From contig NZ_CP045318.1 in the NCBI RefSeq assembly GCF_009363255.1, forward strand, positions 2,283,501 through 2,347,500: a stretch of 64,000 bases of DNA. The letters run 5' to 3'. Of the stretch, positions 1-8,720 are shown piece after piece. The notes below the pieces were generated by a model. It had not been told where the DNA came from. It saw only the letters and a program-made list of their open reading frames with translations, and did not search any database. The position numbers were made by a program, and so were the translations under genes. Numbering within the stretch: the stretch's first letter is position 1; each line of letters begins with the position of its first letter. The DNA is from Roseivivax sp. THAF197b. Lineage in GTDB: Bacteria > Pseudomonadota > Alphaproteobacteria > Rhodobacterales > Rhodobacteraceae.

Positions 1-1
1 G

Positions 2-463
2 ACCCATGAGGTCGCCCGGGCCTACTACCACTGGTTCTTCCTGGCCCAGCCCAGCCCCTTTCCCGAGACGATGATCGGCCACGATCCCGACGCCTATTTC
101 GAGCGCTGCCTGCTGGGATTCGGCCGGGCCACGCTCTCGGATTTCGACGAGGCGCTTCTGGCGGAGTACCGTCGGGCCTGGCGCGATCCGGCGGCGATCC
201 GCGCCATGTGCGACGATTACCGGGCGGCGATCGATGTCGATCTGGCGCATGATCGCGCGGACCTGGACCGGCAGGTCGGGTGCCCGACGCTGGTATTGTA
301 CGGACGTGATGGTGCCATGGCGCGGGCGATGGACGTGCCCGAAACCTGGGCGCCCCGGCTTGCGGATATGCGCGCGGCGGCGGTGACAGGCGGGCACTTC
401 TTTCCGGATCAATCGCCGCAGGAGACGGTGCAGAAGCTGCAGGCGTTTCTGGCGAGTATCTGA
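2..463 (+). CDS. Haloacetate dehalogenase-type alpha/beta hydrolase, 3' part
   Basis: Only the C-terminal 153 residues are in the window; the frame is open to the left edge, so the start lies outside. The segment begins with Tyr-Tyr-His-Trp-Phe-Phe-Leu-Ala-Gln-Pro, which resembles the cap-domain YWHW-FLAQP motif of fluoroacetate/haloacetate dehalogenases. It also has CDDYRA, another family hallmark. The C-terminal GGHFFPDQSP carries the expected catalytic His. Such enzymes hydrolyse the C-halogen bond of short haloacids in the cytoplasm, but many family members are annotated only as alpha/beta hydrolases. The nucleophile Asp and oxyanion residues are off the window, so dehalogenase activity is inferred from the cap motif alone. 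Confidence 0.8.
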   Translation, partial: THEVARAYYHWFFLAQPSPFPETMIGHDPDAYFERCLLGFGRATLSDFDEALLAEYRRAWRDPAAIRAMCDDYRAAIDVDLAHDRADLDRQVGCPTLVLYGRDGAMARAMDVPETWAPRLADMRAAAVTGGHFFPDQSPQETVQKLQAFLASI

Positions 464-491
464 AGCAGGCCGGGACAGCCCTGCGCGCGGC

Positions 492-1367
492 TCAGATCAG
501 ACCGAAGAACCGCTCCGGCAATTGATATTGCAGGCCGTAATCCGGCCGGTCGAACTGCCAGAACCCCGTCTCGCCGCGCGGTTGCCAGCTTTGCTGCATC
601 TCCGCGCGCAGCCAACCCAGATCGAAGCCATCCCGCTCTTCCATCCGCGCGAACCCGTCGAAGACCGCACGATCCTCGCCGCGCGCCTCGGCGAACCAGT
701 GCCGCCCGATCGAGGTGTCGCGCACGCCGACGCCGATCTCCTCGATCACGGCGTTGCGGCGGTTCATCGCCTCCACGTATTGGCCGAAATCGCAGAATTT
801 CAGATGTAGCAGATACAGCGCGTCGGGCGTGTTCAGCTTCTCGGCCTTGGCGAAATGTCCGCCGCGCGACAGCTGCGCAGGCTTGCCCAGGATGCAGGGT
901 TTGGAATGATGCGGCAGCAGCTTCACATGACGCCGCGGACCCAGCACATGGCTGCCGATCTCCGCCTCTTCGCGGTCGATCCGGTGGATCACGTCAAGGC
1001 CCAAGGGCGTATAGACGCGGGGCCGTTTCTTGGCTTCGAGCCAGCTCAGCAGGGTGTGCCCGCTGTCGGGATCGACCACGACCAGTTCATCCACGTCGCC
1101 CACGACCACATGCGCGTAATAGCCCAGAAGACCGGTGACCATCGCATTGAGAAGCCGCCAGCGCTTGCGCTCGAAGGCGGGATGCGGATCGCCCGGCAGG
1201 CCGATCACGTTGCAGCCCTCAGCCATCTTGGCGACCGTGTCGCCGCGCCCGTGATTGATGACGTAGCAATTCTCGCGCCCGAACATCTCGCCGTAATAGC
1301 GCAGCCATTTGTCCAGGAAGAACGCATCGTCCCGGACCATGGTCACGGCGGCGGCTATGGTCTGCAT
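492..1367 (-). CDS. Glycosyltransferase family 2-like protein
   Basis: 291 residues. The N-terminus (AAAVTMVRDDAFFLDKWL) matches the start of the Glyco_tranf_2_4 type of glycosyltransferase common in Rhodobacteraceae. These act on nucleotide sugars in cell-surface polysaccharide assembly. A VVVGDVDELVVVD stretch near residues 88-100 supplies the DxD-like metal-binding acidic triad. There is no signal peptide or membrane segment. It lies 61 bases downstream of choV on the same strand but has no obvious functional link to it. The ATG at 1367 follows AAAGAGG at a rather long distance. Acceptor and donor sugars cannot be read from the sequence. Confidence 0.75.
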   Translation of the reverse strand: MQTIAAAVTMVRDDAFFLDKWLRYYGEMFGRENCYVINHGRGDTVAKMAEGCNVIGLPGDPHPAFERKRWRLLNAMVTGLLGYYAHVVVGDVDELVVVDPDSGHTLLSWLEAKKRPRVYTPLGLDVIHRIDREEAEIGSHVLGPRRHVKLLPHHSKPCILGKPAQLSRGGHFAKAEKLNTPDALYLLHLKFCDFGQYVEAMNRRNAVIEEIGVGVRDTSIGRHWFAEARGEDRAVFDGFARMEERDGFDLGWLRAEMQQSWQPRGETGFWQFDRPDYGLQYQLPERFFGLI

Positions 1368-1428
1368 GTCTGCTCGGGCCTCTTTGCGGGTCGCTTTGGG
1401 GCCACCTTAGCGGGCGACCCCGTGCCCG

Positions 1429-2460
1429 TCAGCCCTGCCCGCGCGGATCAAGCAGACGGCGCAGCAATCCGGTCTCACTCACCTGACCGATCAGCTTGCC
1501 GTTCCGCTCCACGCCCACCGGCGCATCGGCATCGGCGCAATGCTGCATGACATCGGCCACGCGCATCTCTGCAGGCACGGTATGCGCGGGCTGGCCTTCG
1601 GCAGGCTCCATCACGTCGCGTGCTGTCAGCACACCCAAGGGGTTCATGTGCGCCACGAACTCCGCCACGTAATCATTTGCAGGGTTTGAATAAATCTCCT
1701 GCGGACGGCCACATTGCACGATCCGCCCGCCTTCCATGATGGCGATGCGGTTGCCGATCTTGAAAGCCTCGTCGAGGTCGTGGGAGACGAAGATGATCGT
1801 GCGCTTGAGCTTTTGCTGCAGCTCCAGAAGATCGTCCTGCAACTTGTTGCGGATAAGCGGATCGAGCGCCGAGAATGGCTCGTCCATCAGAAGGATCGGC
1901 GCTTCGGTCGCAAAGGCGCGCGCAAGACCCACGCGCTGCTGCATGCCGCCAGACAGATCCCCAACCTTGCGGTCGCCCCAACCGTCGAGGCCCACGAGAC
2001 CAAGCTGCTCGTTCGCCTTCTCGTCGCGCTCGGTCTTGGACATGCCCCCGAGCTCAAGACCCAGCGCCACGTTTTCGCGCACGGTGCGCCAGGGCAGAAG
2101 GCCGAATTGCTGGAAGACCATGGCGATGCGGTTGAGACGGATGCGGCGCAGCTCGTCCTTCGAGGCGTCCGACACGCCGACCATCGTGCCGCCGTCATTC
2201 ACCCGCACCTCGCCGCGCACCACCGGGTTGAGCCCGTTGATCGCGCGCAGAAGCGTGGATTTGCCCGACCCGGACAGGCCCATGAGCACGAGGATCTCGC
2301 CCTCCTCAACGTCAATGGAGCAATCGTGCACGCCCAGCACCTGCCCGGTCTCGGCCTGAATATCGGGCCGCGCCATCCCGCGATCCATGAGCGGCAGGGC
2401 GGTTTCCGGCTCGTCCCCGAAGACGATGGAGACATTGTCGATTTCAACGGCATGCGTCAT
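1429..2460 (-). CDS. choV: Choline/glycine betaine ABC transporter ATP-binding protein
   Basis: 343 residues, ProV/ChoV family: the ATPase driving choline or glycine betaine uptake at the inner membrane. Walker A GLSGSGKST is at residues 61-69, the signature LSGGMQQ at 169-175, and Walker B LLMDEP at 190-195. The insert before the Walker A (residues 15-40) is typical of the betaine/choline subgroup. The C-terminus (about 275-343) looks like one CBS-type regulatory domain, shorter than the tandem CBS of E. coli ProV. The ATG at 2460 overlaps the stop of choW by four bases (ATGA), so the two are translationally coupled. Choline rather than betaine is inferred from the adjacent betI. Confidence 0.85.
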   Translation of the reverse strand: MTHAVEIDNVSIVFGDEPETALPLMDRGMARPDIQAETGQVLGVHDCSIDVEEGEILVLMGLSGSGKSTLLRAINGLNPVVRGEVRVNDGGTMVGVSDASKDELRRIRLNRIAMVFQQFGLLPWRTVRENVALGLELGGMSKTERDEKANEQLGLVGLDGWGDRKVGDLSGGMQQRVGLARAFATEAPILLMDEPFSALDPLIRNKLQDDLLELQQKLKRTIIFVSHDLDEAFKIGNRIAIMEGGRIVQCGRPQEIYSNPANDYVAEFVAHMNPLGVLTARDVMEPAEGQPAHTVPAEMRVADVMQHCADADAPVGVERNGKLIGQVSETGLLRRLLDPRGQG

Positions 2461-3296
2461 TTGCGGTCTCCCATGTTGAGAATGCGGTCGAGCATGATGG
2501 CGACGACGACGATGACGAAGCCCGACTCGAAGCCAAGCGACGTGTTCACCTGATTGAGCGCGCGCACCACCGGCACGCCAAGCCCGTCCGCACCTACGAG
2601 TGCGGCGATCACCACCATCGACAGCGACAGCATGATGGTCTGGTTGAGCCCCGCCATGATCTGCGGGAAGGCCGAGGGCATTTCCACTTTCCACAGCAAC
2701 TGGCTGGGCGTGGCACCAAACGCGGTCGCCGCCTCTTTCAGCGCAGTCGGCGTTGAGGCAATGCCAAGGTAAGTCAGCCGGATGGGGGCGGGCACCACGA
2801 AGATCACCGTGGCGATGAGGCCCGGCACCATGCCGATTCCAAAAAAGACGATGGCGGGGATCAGGTAGACGAAGGTGGGCAGCGTCTGCATCAGGTCGAG
2901 GATCGGGCGCAGCGCGGTGTAAAGCTTGGGCCGATGCGCCGCGGCGATCCCGATGGGCACCCCCACCCCCATGCAGACGACACAGGCCGACAGGATCAGC
3001 GTCAGGCTTTCCAGCGTCTCTTCCCAGTAATCCTGGTTCAGCACGAAGAGAAAGCCCAGGGCCACGAAGGCGCAGGTCTTCCAGTTGCGCTGCAACAGCC
3101 AGGTTATGGCGACGAAGGCCGCGATGACGATGAAGGGATGCGGCGTTTCCAGCACCCACAGGATGCCGTCGATGAGATTCTCCATGATCCAGGACAGACC
3201 ATCGAGCATGAAGCCCAAGTTCTGACGGATCCAGTCGAAGATCGCCTCGGCGGTGTCGCCTACGGGGATCTTGTAGCTTGTGAGCCAGTCGAGCAT
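2457..3296 (-). CDS. choW: Choline/glycine betaine ABC transporter permease
   Basis: 279 residues, ProW/ChoW-type permease with several hydrophobic segments and the binding-protein-dependent transport signature around LKEAATAFGATPSQLLWKVE, which docks with the ATPase. An open frame continues further upstream, but the ATG at 3296 has AACAGGAG seven bases before it and gives the normal N-terminus (MLDWLTSYKIPVG), so I place the start there. It is the first gene of a choW-choV operon transcribed away from betI. No periplasmic binding protein gene (choX) is adjacent, so that component must be encoded elsewhere. Confidence 0.85.
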   Translation of the reverse strand: MLDWLTSYKIPVGDTAEAIFDWIRQNLGFMLDGLSWIMENLIDGILWVLETPHPFIVIAAFVAITWLLQRNWKTCAFVALGFLFVLNQDYWEETLESLTLILSACVVCMGVGVPIGIAAAHRPKLYTALRPILDLMQTLPTFVYLIPAIVFFGIGMVPGLIATVIFVVPAPIRLTYLGIASTPTALKEAATAFGATPSQLLWKVEMPSAFPQIMAGLNQTIMLSLSMVVIAALVGADGLGVPVVRALNQVNTSLGFESGFVIVVVAIMLDRILNMGDRK

Positions 3297-3350
3297 CGCA
3301 TCGCTCCTGTTGAATTCCGGGCGGCGGGCCTTGGGCACGCACCGCAAAAG

Positions 3351-3370
3351 CTGATTGACCCGTCAATCAA
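3351..3370. promoter_or_regulatory. Probable BetI operator
   Basis: TGATTGAC-CC-GTCAATCA at 3352-3369 is a perfect inverted repeat with 8-base arms, 55 bases upstream of choW and 58 bases upstream of betI in the divergent gap. BetI repressors bind TTGATTGA-type palindromes that overlap divergent bet/cho promoters, and choline relieves repression. The match of site, symmetry and neighbouring TetR gene makes this the likely operator for both transcripts. Confidence 0.75.
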
Positions 3371-3427
3371 TAACGGCCTAAACTCAGATTGCAACCGAAG
3401 TCTTGGGAAAGAGGCACAGACGCCGCG

Positions 3428-3994
3428 ATGAACAAGGAAGCCGACCGACGCCACCAGCTGATCGCCGCCACCCTGCGCGAGATCGGCGCGAAAGGCACGC
3501 TCAATGTCACGGTGGGTCAGATCGCCAAGCGCGCGGGCGTCTCGCCGGGACTGGCCTTTCATTACTTTGGCGACAAGGAACGGCTCTTTCTCGCGGCCAT
3601 GCGGTCCATCCTGCGCGATTACGGCAGGCAGATCCGGCGCGCCCTGAAAGGATGCGAGACGCCGCGCGCCCGGCTGGAAGCAATCCTGCACCAGAACTTC
3701 GCCGACATGCAGTTCGAGGATGGCGCCATCGCCGCCTGGCTCAATTTCTATGTGCTGGCGCAGACCTCGCCCGAGGCGCAGCGCCTGCTGACGCTCTATC
3801 ACCGGCGGCTGCATTCCAACCTCGTGCATGACCTTCGCCCCCTGATCGGCGCGCGTGCGGACGAGACGGCAGAACGGCTCGCAGGGCTGGTCGACGGGCT
3901 ATACCTGCGTTTCGCGCTCAACCGCGATGCGGTCGATCCGGCCCCGGCGGTGGCGCTGGTGATGGATGCGCTGAACCGCGAGCTTGCGGCGTAA
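3428..3994 (+). CDS. betI: TetR-family choline-responsive repressor
   Basis: 188 residues. The N-terminus RRHQLIAATLREIG and the helix-turn-helix VGQIAKRAGVSPGLAFHYFGDKE (residues about 28-50) follow BetI closely. So do the ligand-domain motifs WLNFYVLAQTSPE, RRLHSNLV and LVDGLYLRFAL. BetI represses choline uptake and oxidation genes until choline is present. I use the ATG at 3428; a TTG 39 bases upstream would add 13 residues with no family counterpart. It is divergent from choW across the palindrome at 3352-3369. The betaine synthesis genes betA and betB are not in this window. Confidence 0.88.
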   Translation: MNKEADRRHQLIAATLREIGAKGTLNVTVGQIAKRAGVSPGLAFHYFGDKERLFLAAMRSILRDYGRQIRRALKGCETPRARLEAILHQNFADMQFEDGAIAAWLNFYVLAQTSPEAQRLLTLYHRRLHSNLVHDLRPLIGARADETAERLAGLVDGLYLRFALNRDAVDPAPAVALVMDALNRELAA

Positions 3995-4075
3995 CTCCCC
4001 GACCTTTCCCCAACCGCACCGCGATTTGGCCGCATTAACCACGCATCCTGCCCTCCGCTGAGACTGGAGAGCCCG

Positions 4076-4273
4076 ATGCGCCATTTCACCCCGACACCGC
4101 CGAGCCTGCGCAGCGTGCAGTTGCGCAAGCTCTTCGCGATCCAACGCCAAGCCTGGCGCCAGACGGGGCTGGCCGACCGCGAGGGCGACGCGCCGCTGAC
4201 AGCGGAGGCGCTTTACAAGTTACGGGAACGGGCGAGAACGAGCCTGATGCGCCCGCCTGCAAGCGGCGGGTAG
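4076..4273 (+). CDS. Small basic protein, unknown function
   Basis: 65 residues, rich in Arg and Gln (RKLFAIQRQAWRQTG). It is preceded by GGAGAGCCCG, giving a good ribosome-binding site eight bases before the ATG. It sits alone between betI and the convergent rlmE. There is no signal peptide, membrane segment or recognised domain. Similar short Arg-rich proteins exist in Rhodobacteraceae, but I cannot name a family. Coding status rests on the Shine-Dalgarno sequence and fair codon use. Confidence 0.5.
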   Translation: MRHFTPTPPSLRSVQLRKLFAIQRQAWRQTGLADREGDAPLTAEALYKLRERARTSLMRPPASGG

Positions 4274-4294
4274 CCGCCCGGCCGACCCCGCGCG

Positions 4295-5038
4295 CTATTC
4301 GTCCTCGGAGAGATCGTCATTGCGCGGCCGATAGCCCATCGCCACCACGAATTTCTCGGACGAATCGCTGCGGGATGCAGGCGGCTTCACATTGGCGACC
4401 TTGGAGAAGCGCTGCTTCAGAAGCGCCTGAAGCGATCCTTCCGCGCCGCCCGCCAGCACCTTGGCGACGAAGGTACCGCCCTCTTCCAGCACGTCGAAGG
4501 CCAGTTCGGCTGCGGCTTCACATAAGGTGATGATGCGCAGATGGTCGGTCTGTTTGTGACCCGAGGAGGAGGCGGCCATGTCAGACATGACCACATCGGC
4601 CTTGCCGCCAAGCCACTCCTTGACCCGGTCATCCGCCCCGTCTTCCAGGAAATCCAGAACGTGGATATCGGCGCCGGGGATCGGATCGACCTCCTGCAGG
4701 TCGATGCCCAGGACGGTGCCTGTTGCCTTGCCCGCCTTCTCGCCCAGCGCGTTGACGCGCTTCACGGCGACCTGACACCAGCCGCCAGGCGCGCAGCCCA
4801 AATCGACCACGCGGGCACCGGGCACGAGGAAGCGGTACTTGTCGTCGAGTTCCAGGATCTTGAAGGCCGCGCGCCCGCGATAGCCCTCGGCCTGGGCGCG
4901 CTTGACATAAGGGTCGTTGAGCTGACGCTGCAGCCAGCGCGTCGAGGACAGCTTGCGCCCGCGCGCGGACTTCACCTTGACCTTGAGGTCGCGCTGCCCC
5001 CGGCCCGAGCTTTTGCGGTCTTCGACTTTCTTGGCCAT
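4295..5038 (-). CDS. rlmE: 23S rRNA 2'-O-ribose U2552 methyltransferase
   Basis: 247 residues, FtsJ/RrmJ family. It methylates U2552 in the A-loop of the large subunit using SAM. Motif I is [15 protein letters not shown] (about residues 70-84) and the catalytic region includes [21 protein letters not shown], where the Asp and flanking Lys/Glu of the K-D-K-E tetrad lie. The first 40 residues are a basic extension ([19 protein letters not shown]) seen in alphaproteobacterial homologues. The start at 5038 is preceded by GGGGAAGGGCG. It lies 25 bases downstream of the Ppx/GppA gene on the same strand, a common alphaproteobacterial pairing. Confidence 0.93.
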   Translation of the reverse strand: MAKKVEDRKSSGRGQRDLKVKVKSARGRKLSSTRWLQRQLNDPYVKRAQAEGYRGRAAFKILELDDKYRFLVPGARVVDLGCAPGGWCQVAVKRVNALGEKAGKATGTVLGIDLQEVDPIPGADIHVLDFLEDGADDRVKEWLGGKADVVMSDMAASSSGHKQTDHLRIITLCEAAAELAFDVLEEGGTFVAKVLAGGAEGSLQALLKQRFSKVANVKPPASRSDSSEKFVVAMGYRPRNDDLSEDE

Positions 5039-5063
5039 CGCCCTTCCCCTGTCCGCGCCCCGT

Positions 5064-6176
5064 TCAGTACGGCGCGTCTTCCAGCACCCCATGCGCCGAC
5101 ATCTGGGCGTAAAGCAACCCCTCACGCAGGCCGCGATCGGCCACGGACAGCCGGTCCGTGGGCCAGCAGCGCAGAAGCGCTTGCAGGATCGCCGCACCGG
5201 ACATGATCAGCGCCTGCCGGTCCTGCCCGATCCGCGGATCGCGCCGTCGCCCGTCCGGGCCCATGGCGAGGTAATTCTGGATCACCGTCTCGATCTGATC
5301 CGACGTCATGCGCAGCCCGTCCACCTTGGTCCGGTCGTAGCGGCGCAGCCCCAGATGCGAGGCGGCGACGGTCGTGACGGTCCCCGAGGTGCCGACGATC
5401 TGGAACCCTTCGCGCGTCTGTTCGTCCTTGTATGGCGCGAACTCGGCGAGGTTTTCCTCGAAATACCAGGACATGAGCGCATAGCGCGCAGCGTCATCCT
5501 CCACGTCCGAAAACTGGTCCCGGAGGGTTGCCACGCCCAGCGGCACGGAAATCCAGTCGACGACCTTTGCCGCCGGAAACGGACTGTCGGTGGTGTGAAA
5601 CCCGGCATGGAGCCGCATGATCGCCCGCGGCCGGTCGCGATGCGGCACCGATGACAGGTCGATCCAGACAAGCTCCGTGGAGCCGCCGCCGATATCGACC
5701 ACCAGAAGCTGTTCGGTGCGGGTCGAGACGAGGGGCGCGCAGGAAATCACCGCAAGTCGCGCCTCCTCCTCGGTCTGGATGATCTCGAGCGGCAGGCCGG
5801 TCTCGCGCCGTACCCGGCGCAGGAAGTCGCGCGAATTGGCCGCGCGACGGCACGCCTCCGTCGCGACAAGCCGCATATGCTTGACCTTGTGACGCTTGAT
5901 CTTCTGCTGACAGACGCGCAGCGCCGCAATCGTGCGGCCCATGGAACTGCGCGACAATCTGCCCGTTCGCTCAAGCCCCTGGCCGAGCTGCACGGATTTG
6001 GAAAAGCTGTCGACCACGTGAAACTGACTGCCCTTGGGTTGGGCAATCAACATGCGACAACTATTGGTGCCCAGATCGAGCGCTGCATAAAGCTCCGCCG
6101 GATCTGGGGTTGCGGGCGCGAGGCTCTCAACCGGTTTCGGGAAAGCGCCCGCTCCGCCGGGACGCTCAGGCGCCAT
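5064..6176 (-). CDS. Ppx/GppA family exopolyphosphatase or pppGpp phosphatase
   Basis: 370 residues of the actin-like ASKHA fold. The phosphate-1 motif is [15 protein letters not shown] (residues about 31-45) and the phosphate-2 motif is [13 protein letters not shown] (about 150-162). The length fits the single-module alphaproteobacterial type without the C-terminal HD domain of E. coli Ppx. Members hydrolyse polyphosphate, pppGpp or both; the sequence does not decide which. The first 28 residues are Pro-rich and precede the fold. It is transcribed with rlmE, 25 bases downstream. Confidence 0.85.
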   Translation of the reverse strand: MAPERPGGAGAFPKPVESLAPATPDPAELYAALDLGTNSCRMLIAQPKGSQFHVVDSFSKSVQLGQGLERTGRLSRSSMGRTIAALRVCQQKIKRHKVKHMRLVATEACRRAANSRDFLRRVRRETGLPLEIIQTEEEARLAVISCAPLVSTRTEQLLVVDIGGGSTELVWIDLSSVPHRDRPRAIMRLHAGFHTTDSPFPAAKVVDWISVPLGVATLRDQFSDVEDDAARYALMSWYFEENLAEFAPYKDEQTREGFQIVGTSGTVTTVAASHLGLRRYDRTKVDGLRMTSDQIETVIQNYLAMGPDGRRRDPRIGQDRQALIMSGAAILQALLRCWPTDRLSVADRGLREGLLYAQMSAHGVLEDAPY

Positions 6177-6335
6177 GACTACGCGCCTTTCTCGATTTCA
6201 ACTTGTCTATAACGATAAGCATTCCGGGCGCTTCCGGCAATGCCAATGTCACGCTGCAGCCGCATCCTTGCATAAAATCCGGCCAATCGCGCCCCTGCCC
6301 TTGCGGTGCGCGGAACGCACCCCGATCATCTGCCC

Positions 6336-7286
6336 ATGCATGACACCGCCGCCCGAATTTCGCCCCGAGATGCCCCTGCCGAGGAGGCCGGGACGGGCCT
6401 GTTTTTCCACCTCGGGGTGCATCGTACGGGCACCTCGTCGTTCCAGGAATTCCTCGCGCTGAACCAGCAGGTGCTGGAGGAGGCAGGCTTCAACCTGGCC
6501 GTGGCCAACCGCGATTCCGCGACGCTGTCGAGCCTGAAGCTGCGCCTGCCCGACCCGCGGCATTTCCGCCGCAACGACCTGGAGGAGCGGCGCGAATTCC
6601 TGCTTGAGGAGATCGAGAAGCACCACCTGAACGCGGCGCCCAAATCGATCATCTCCGAGGAAAATATCCCCTCGGGCTTTCAGGGGCTCTTCTCCGACCG
6701 GCCTTACGGCGCGGCCTATGATCGTCTGGTCTTCATGCGCAGGGAGATGACGCGCCCCATCCGGCGGGTGCTGCTGGTCATCCGCTCCTATGACAGCTTT
6801 CTCAAATCCGCCTATCGCAAACGCTGCGAGTTTCGCCTGATCGACCCGTTCGAGGCCTATGTGCCTTTCGCGCTGAAATCGAAGCGCGGCTGGTTCGATC
6901 TTGCCGGGGACATCCTGCGCGCGCTGGAGCCCGAAGCGCTTGTCGTGCTGCGCCAGGAGGACCGGCCCAGCCATATCGAGATGCTGCATCACCTGATCCC
7001 GGAGACGCAGGGGTTAGCGCTCAGCAACATCTCGGATCAGGTCAATGTCAGCCCCACCGACGCGGCCTGCCGCGCCATGCAGGCGATTTTCGCGGAGGGG
7101 CGCAAGCTGGGCGTCGGCGCCACACGTCGGCTGATCGCGGAGTATGCCGACGACAAGAGCGGGCCCTCCATCGCCGAATTCAGCCCAGAAGACGCGGAGG
7201 TTCTGCGCGCGCGCTATGCCCGCGACCTCCGCCGCATCTCGAACCTCGCGGGCGTGGAGATGCCGGGATTTGCCCCGGCAACATGA
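6336..7286 (+). CDS. Sulfotransferase-like P-loop protein
   Basis: 316 residues. FFHLGVHRTGTSSFQEFL (about residues 21-38) resembles the 5'-phosphosulfate-binding loop of PAPS-dependent sulfotransferases, and VLLVIRSYDSFLKSAYRKR (about 148-166) resembles the 3'-phosphate-binding RxxxxxxxS region. It would transfer sulfate to a polysaccharide or lipid, but acceptor and activity are unproven. A GTG 30 bases upstream could also initiate; I prefer the ATG at 6336 because the extra residues look unstructured. The gene at 21287-22207 is a distant paralogue with [13 protein letters not shown]. Confidence 0.6.
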   Translation: MHDTAARISPRDAPAEEAGTGLFFHLGVHRTGTSSFQEFLALNQQVLEEAGFNLAVANRDSATLSSLKLRLPDPRHFRRNDLEERREFLLEEIEKHHLNAAPKSIISEENIPSGFQGLFSDRPYGAAYDRLVFMRREMTRPIRRVLLVIRSYDSFLKSAYRKRCEFRLIDPFEAYVPFALKSKRGWFDLAGDILRALEPEALVVLRQEDRPSHIEMLHHLIPETQGLALSNISDQVNVSPTDAACRAMQAIFAEGRKLGVGATRRLIAEYADDKSGPSIAEFSPEDAEVLRARYARDLRRISNLAGVEMPGFAPAT

Positions 7287-7463
7287 ACAGCCCTCAGCTT
7301 TGAGGTGAGGGGTTTTCCAGTCCCGGGCTGTGGTTATCCCCGTGGGGGCGGCCTATTCTTCCCCTAGGTCGCGCGCAGGACATCGAGGGTCGAAAACCGA
7401 CGCCGCGCGCCGAGGCTCCCGCGCTAGGGATGCAATACGGAAAGAAGAAGGAACCGCCGAACC

Positions 7464-7760
7464 ATGCCCGACGTCACCATCGTTTATTGGCGCGACATTC
7501 CCGCCCAGGTGATCGTGGGCAAGGGCCGCCGTGCCGACAAGGTGCAGCTTCCCGAACGGTTCGAACAGGCCATCGACCGCGCCGCGATGAAGTCGGGTGC
7601 GGCCGAGACCGACGCCTATCTTGCAGAATGGCGCAAGGGCGATCCCTATTCCGTGGACGGCATCCCCGCCGACGTGGCCGCGTCCGAGGCGCAGCGCATC
7701 GAGGCGGATTATGATCAGGCCCGGCTGAAGGCGCTGATCGACAACCATGGCCGGGCGTAG
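7464..7760 (+). CDS. PF13769-type 'virulence factor' family small protein
   Basis: 98 residues beginning MPDVTIVYWRDIPAQVIVGKG, the hallmark of the small family labelled virulence factor (PF13769), which has no established biochemistry. It opens a run of four same-strand genes with one-carbon/corrinoid functions. That position, repeated in related bacteria as far as I know, suggests a role in methyl-group or corrinoid metabolism rather than virulence. AAGAAGGAA lies a short way before the ATG. It ends 28 bases before the MetF-like gene. Confidence 0.75.
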   Translation: MPDVTIVYWRDIPAQVIVGKGRRADKVQLPERFEQAIDRAAMKSGAAETDAYLAEWRKGDPYSVDGIPADVAASEAQRIEADYDQARLKALIDNHGRA

Positions 7761-7788
7761 ACCGCTCGGGCGCGCGACGGAGTTCCTC

Positions 7789-8709
7789 ATGGCCCTGCTC
7801 AATTTCCGCACCAAGACCAAATCCGCCCCGCTGAGCGGCGATATCGGCGCGTTTCTCTCCGGCCATTCGGTCGAGGTCATGCCGCGCACCGCTGAAAAGG
7901 TCGAGGACTTCACCACGCTCTTCGCGCCGGGCACGCGCATCTACATCGCCCATATCGACGGCACGCCCATCGAGGACATGGTGGCAACCGCCGCCCGCCT
8001 CGCGCGCGACGGCTTCGCGGTCATGCCGCATTTCCCTGCCCGGATCATCGCCGATCAGGCGATGCTCGCCGACTGGATCGCGCGCTACCAGGGCGAGGCA
8101 GGCGTCACGCAGGGCCTCATTCTCGCCGGTGGTGTGGCCGAGCCGCGGGGCGCCTTCGACAGCTCCATGCAATTGCTGGAAACAGGATTGTTCGACCGCA
8201 CGGGCTTCACCCATCTGCATGTGGCAGGTCACCCCGAGGGCAATCGCGATATCGATGTCTCGGGCGGTGAAGAGGCCGTCATGGACGCCGCGCGCTGGAA
8301 GCAGGCCTTCTCCGAGCGGACCGATGCGGAGATGGCCATGGCCACGCAATTTGCCTTCGAGGCGCAGCCCATCATCGACTGGACCGAGCGCCTGCAGGCC
8401 AACGGCATTCACCTGCCCGTTCACGTGGGGCTGGCGGGGCCCGCGAAATTGCAGACGCTGATCCGGTTCGCCATTGCCTGCGGCGTAGGCCCCTCCCTGC
8501 GCGTGTTGCAGAAGCGCGCAATGGATGTCACCAAGCTGGTGCTGCCCTACACGCCCGATGAGGTCGCAGCCGACCTCGCCCGCCACAAGGCCGCGCACCC
8601 GGACAGCCTGATCGCGGGGGCGCATCTGTTCCCGCTGGGCGGCATCAAGACCAGTGCCGACTGGGCTGCGGGCCATCTGGCCGCGGCGCCTGCCCGCGCA
8701 ACCCTCTGA
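7789..8709 (+). CDS. MetF-like methylenetetrahydrofolate reductase family protein
   Basis: 306 residues with the TIM-barrel pattern of the methylenetetrahydrofolate reductase family: LSGHSVEVMPRTAEKVEDF at the N-terminus, FAVMPHFPARII, LILAGGVAEPRG, FTHLHVAGHPEG, and VHVGLAGPAKLQTLIRFA towards the C-terminus. The enzyme would make 5-methyl-THF for the methyltransferase encoded two genes downstream. I use the ATG at 7789, eight bases after GGAG; an earlier ATG at 7747 would overlap the preceding gene. It belongs to the short divergent branch next to PF13769 genes rather than to canonical MetF. Confidence 0.78.
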   Translation: MALLNFRTKTKSAPLSGDIGAFLSGHSVEVMPRTAEKVEDFTTLFAPGTRIYIAHIDGTPIEDMVATAARLARDGFAVMPHFPARIIADQAMLADWIARYQGEAGVTQGLILAGGVAEPRGAFDSSMQLLETGLFDRTGFTHLHVAGHPEGNRDIDVSGGEEAVMDAARWKQAFSERTDAEMAMATQFAFEAQPIIDWTERLQANGIHLPVHVGLAGPAKLQTLIRFAIACGVGPSLRVLQKRAMDVTKLVLPYTPDEVAADLARHKAAHPDSLIAGAHLFPLGGIKTSADWAAGHLAAAPARATL

Positions 8710-8720
8710 TCGGAGACCGA

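Noticed and set aside
7287..7463. Possible cobalamin riboswitch before the corrinoid-related operon.
   Set aside because: No B12-box-like sequence; only small hairpins and a GGGCTGT/ACAGCCC pairing that probably ends the upstream gene.
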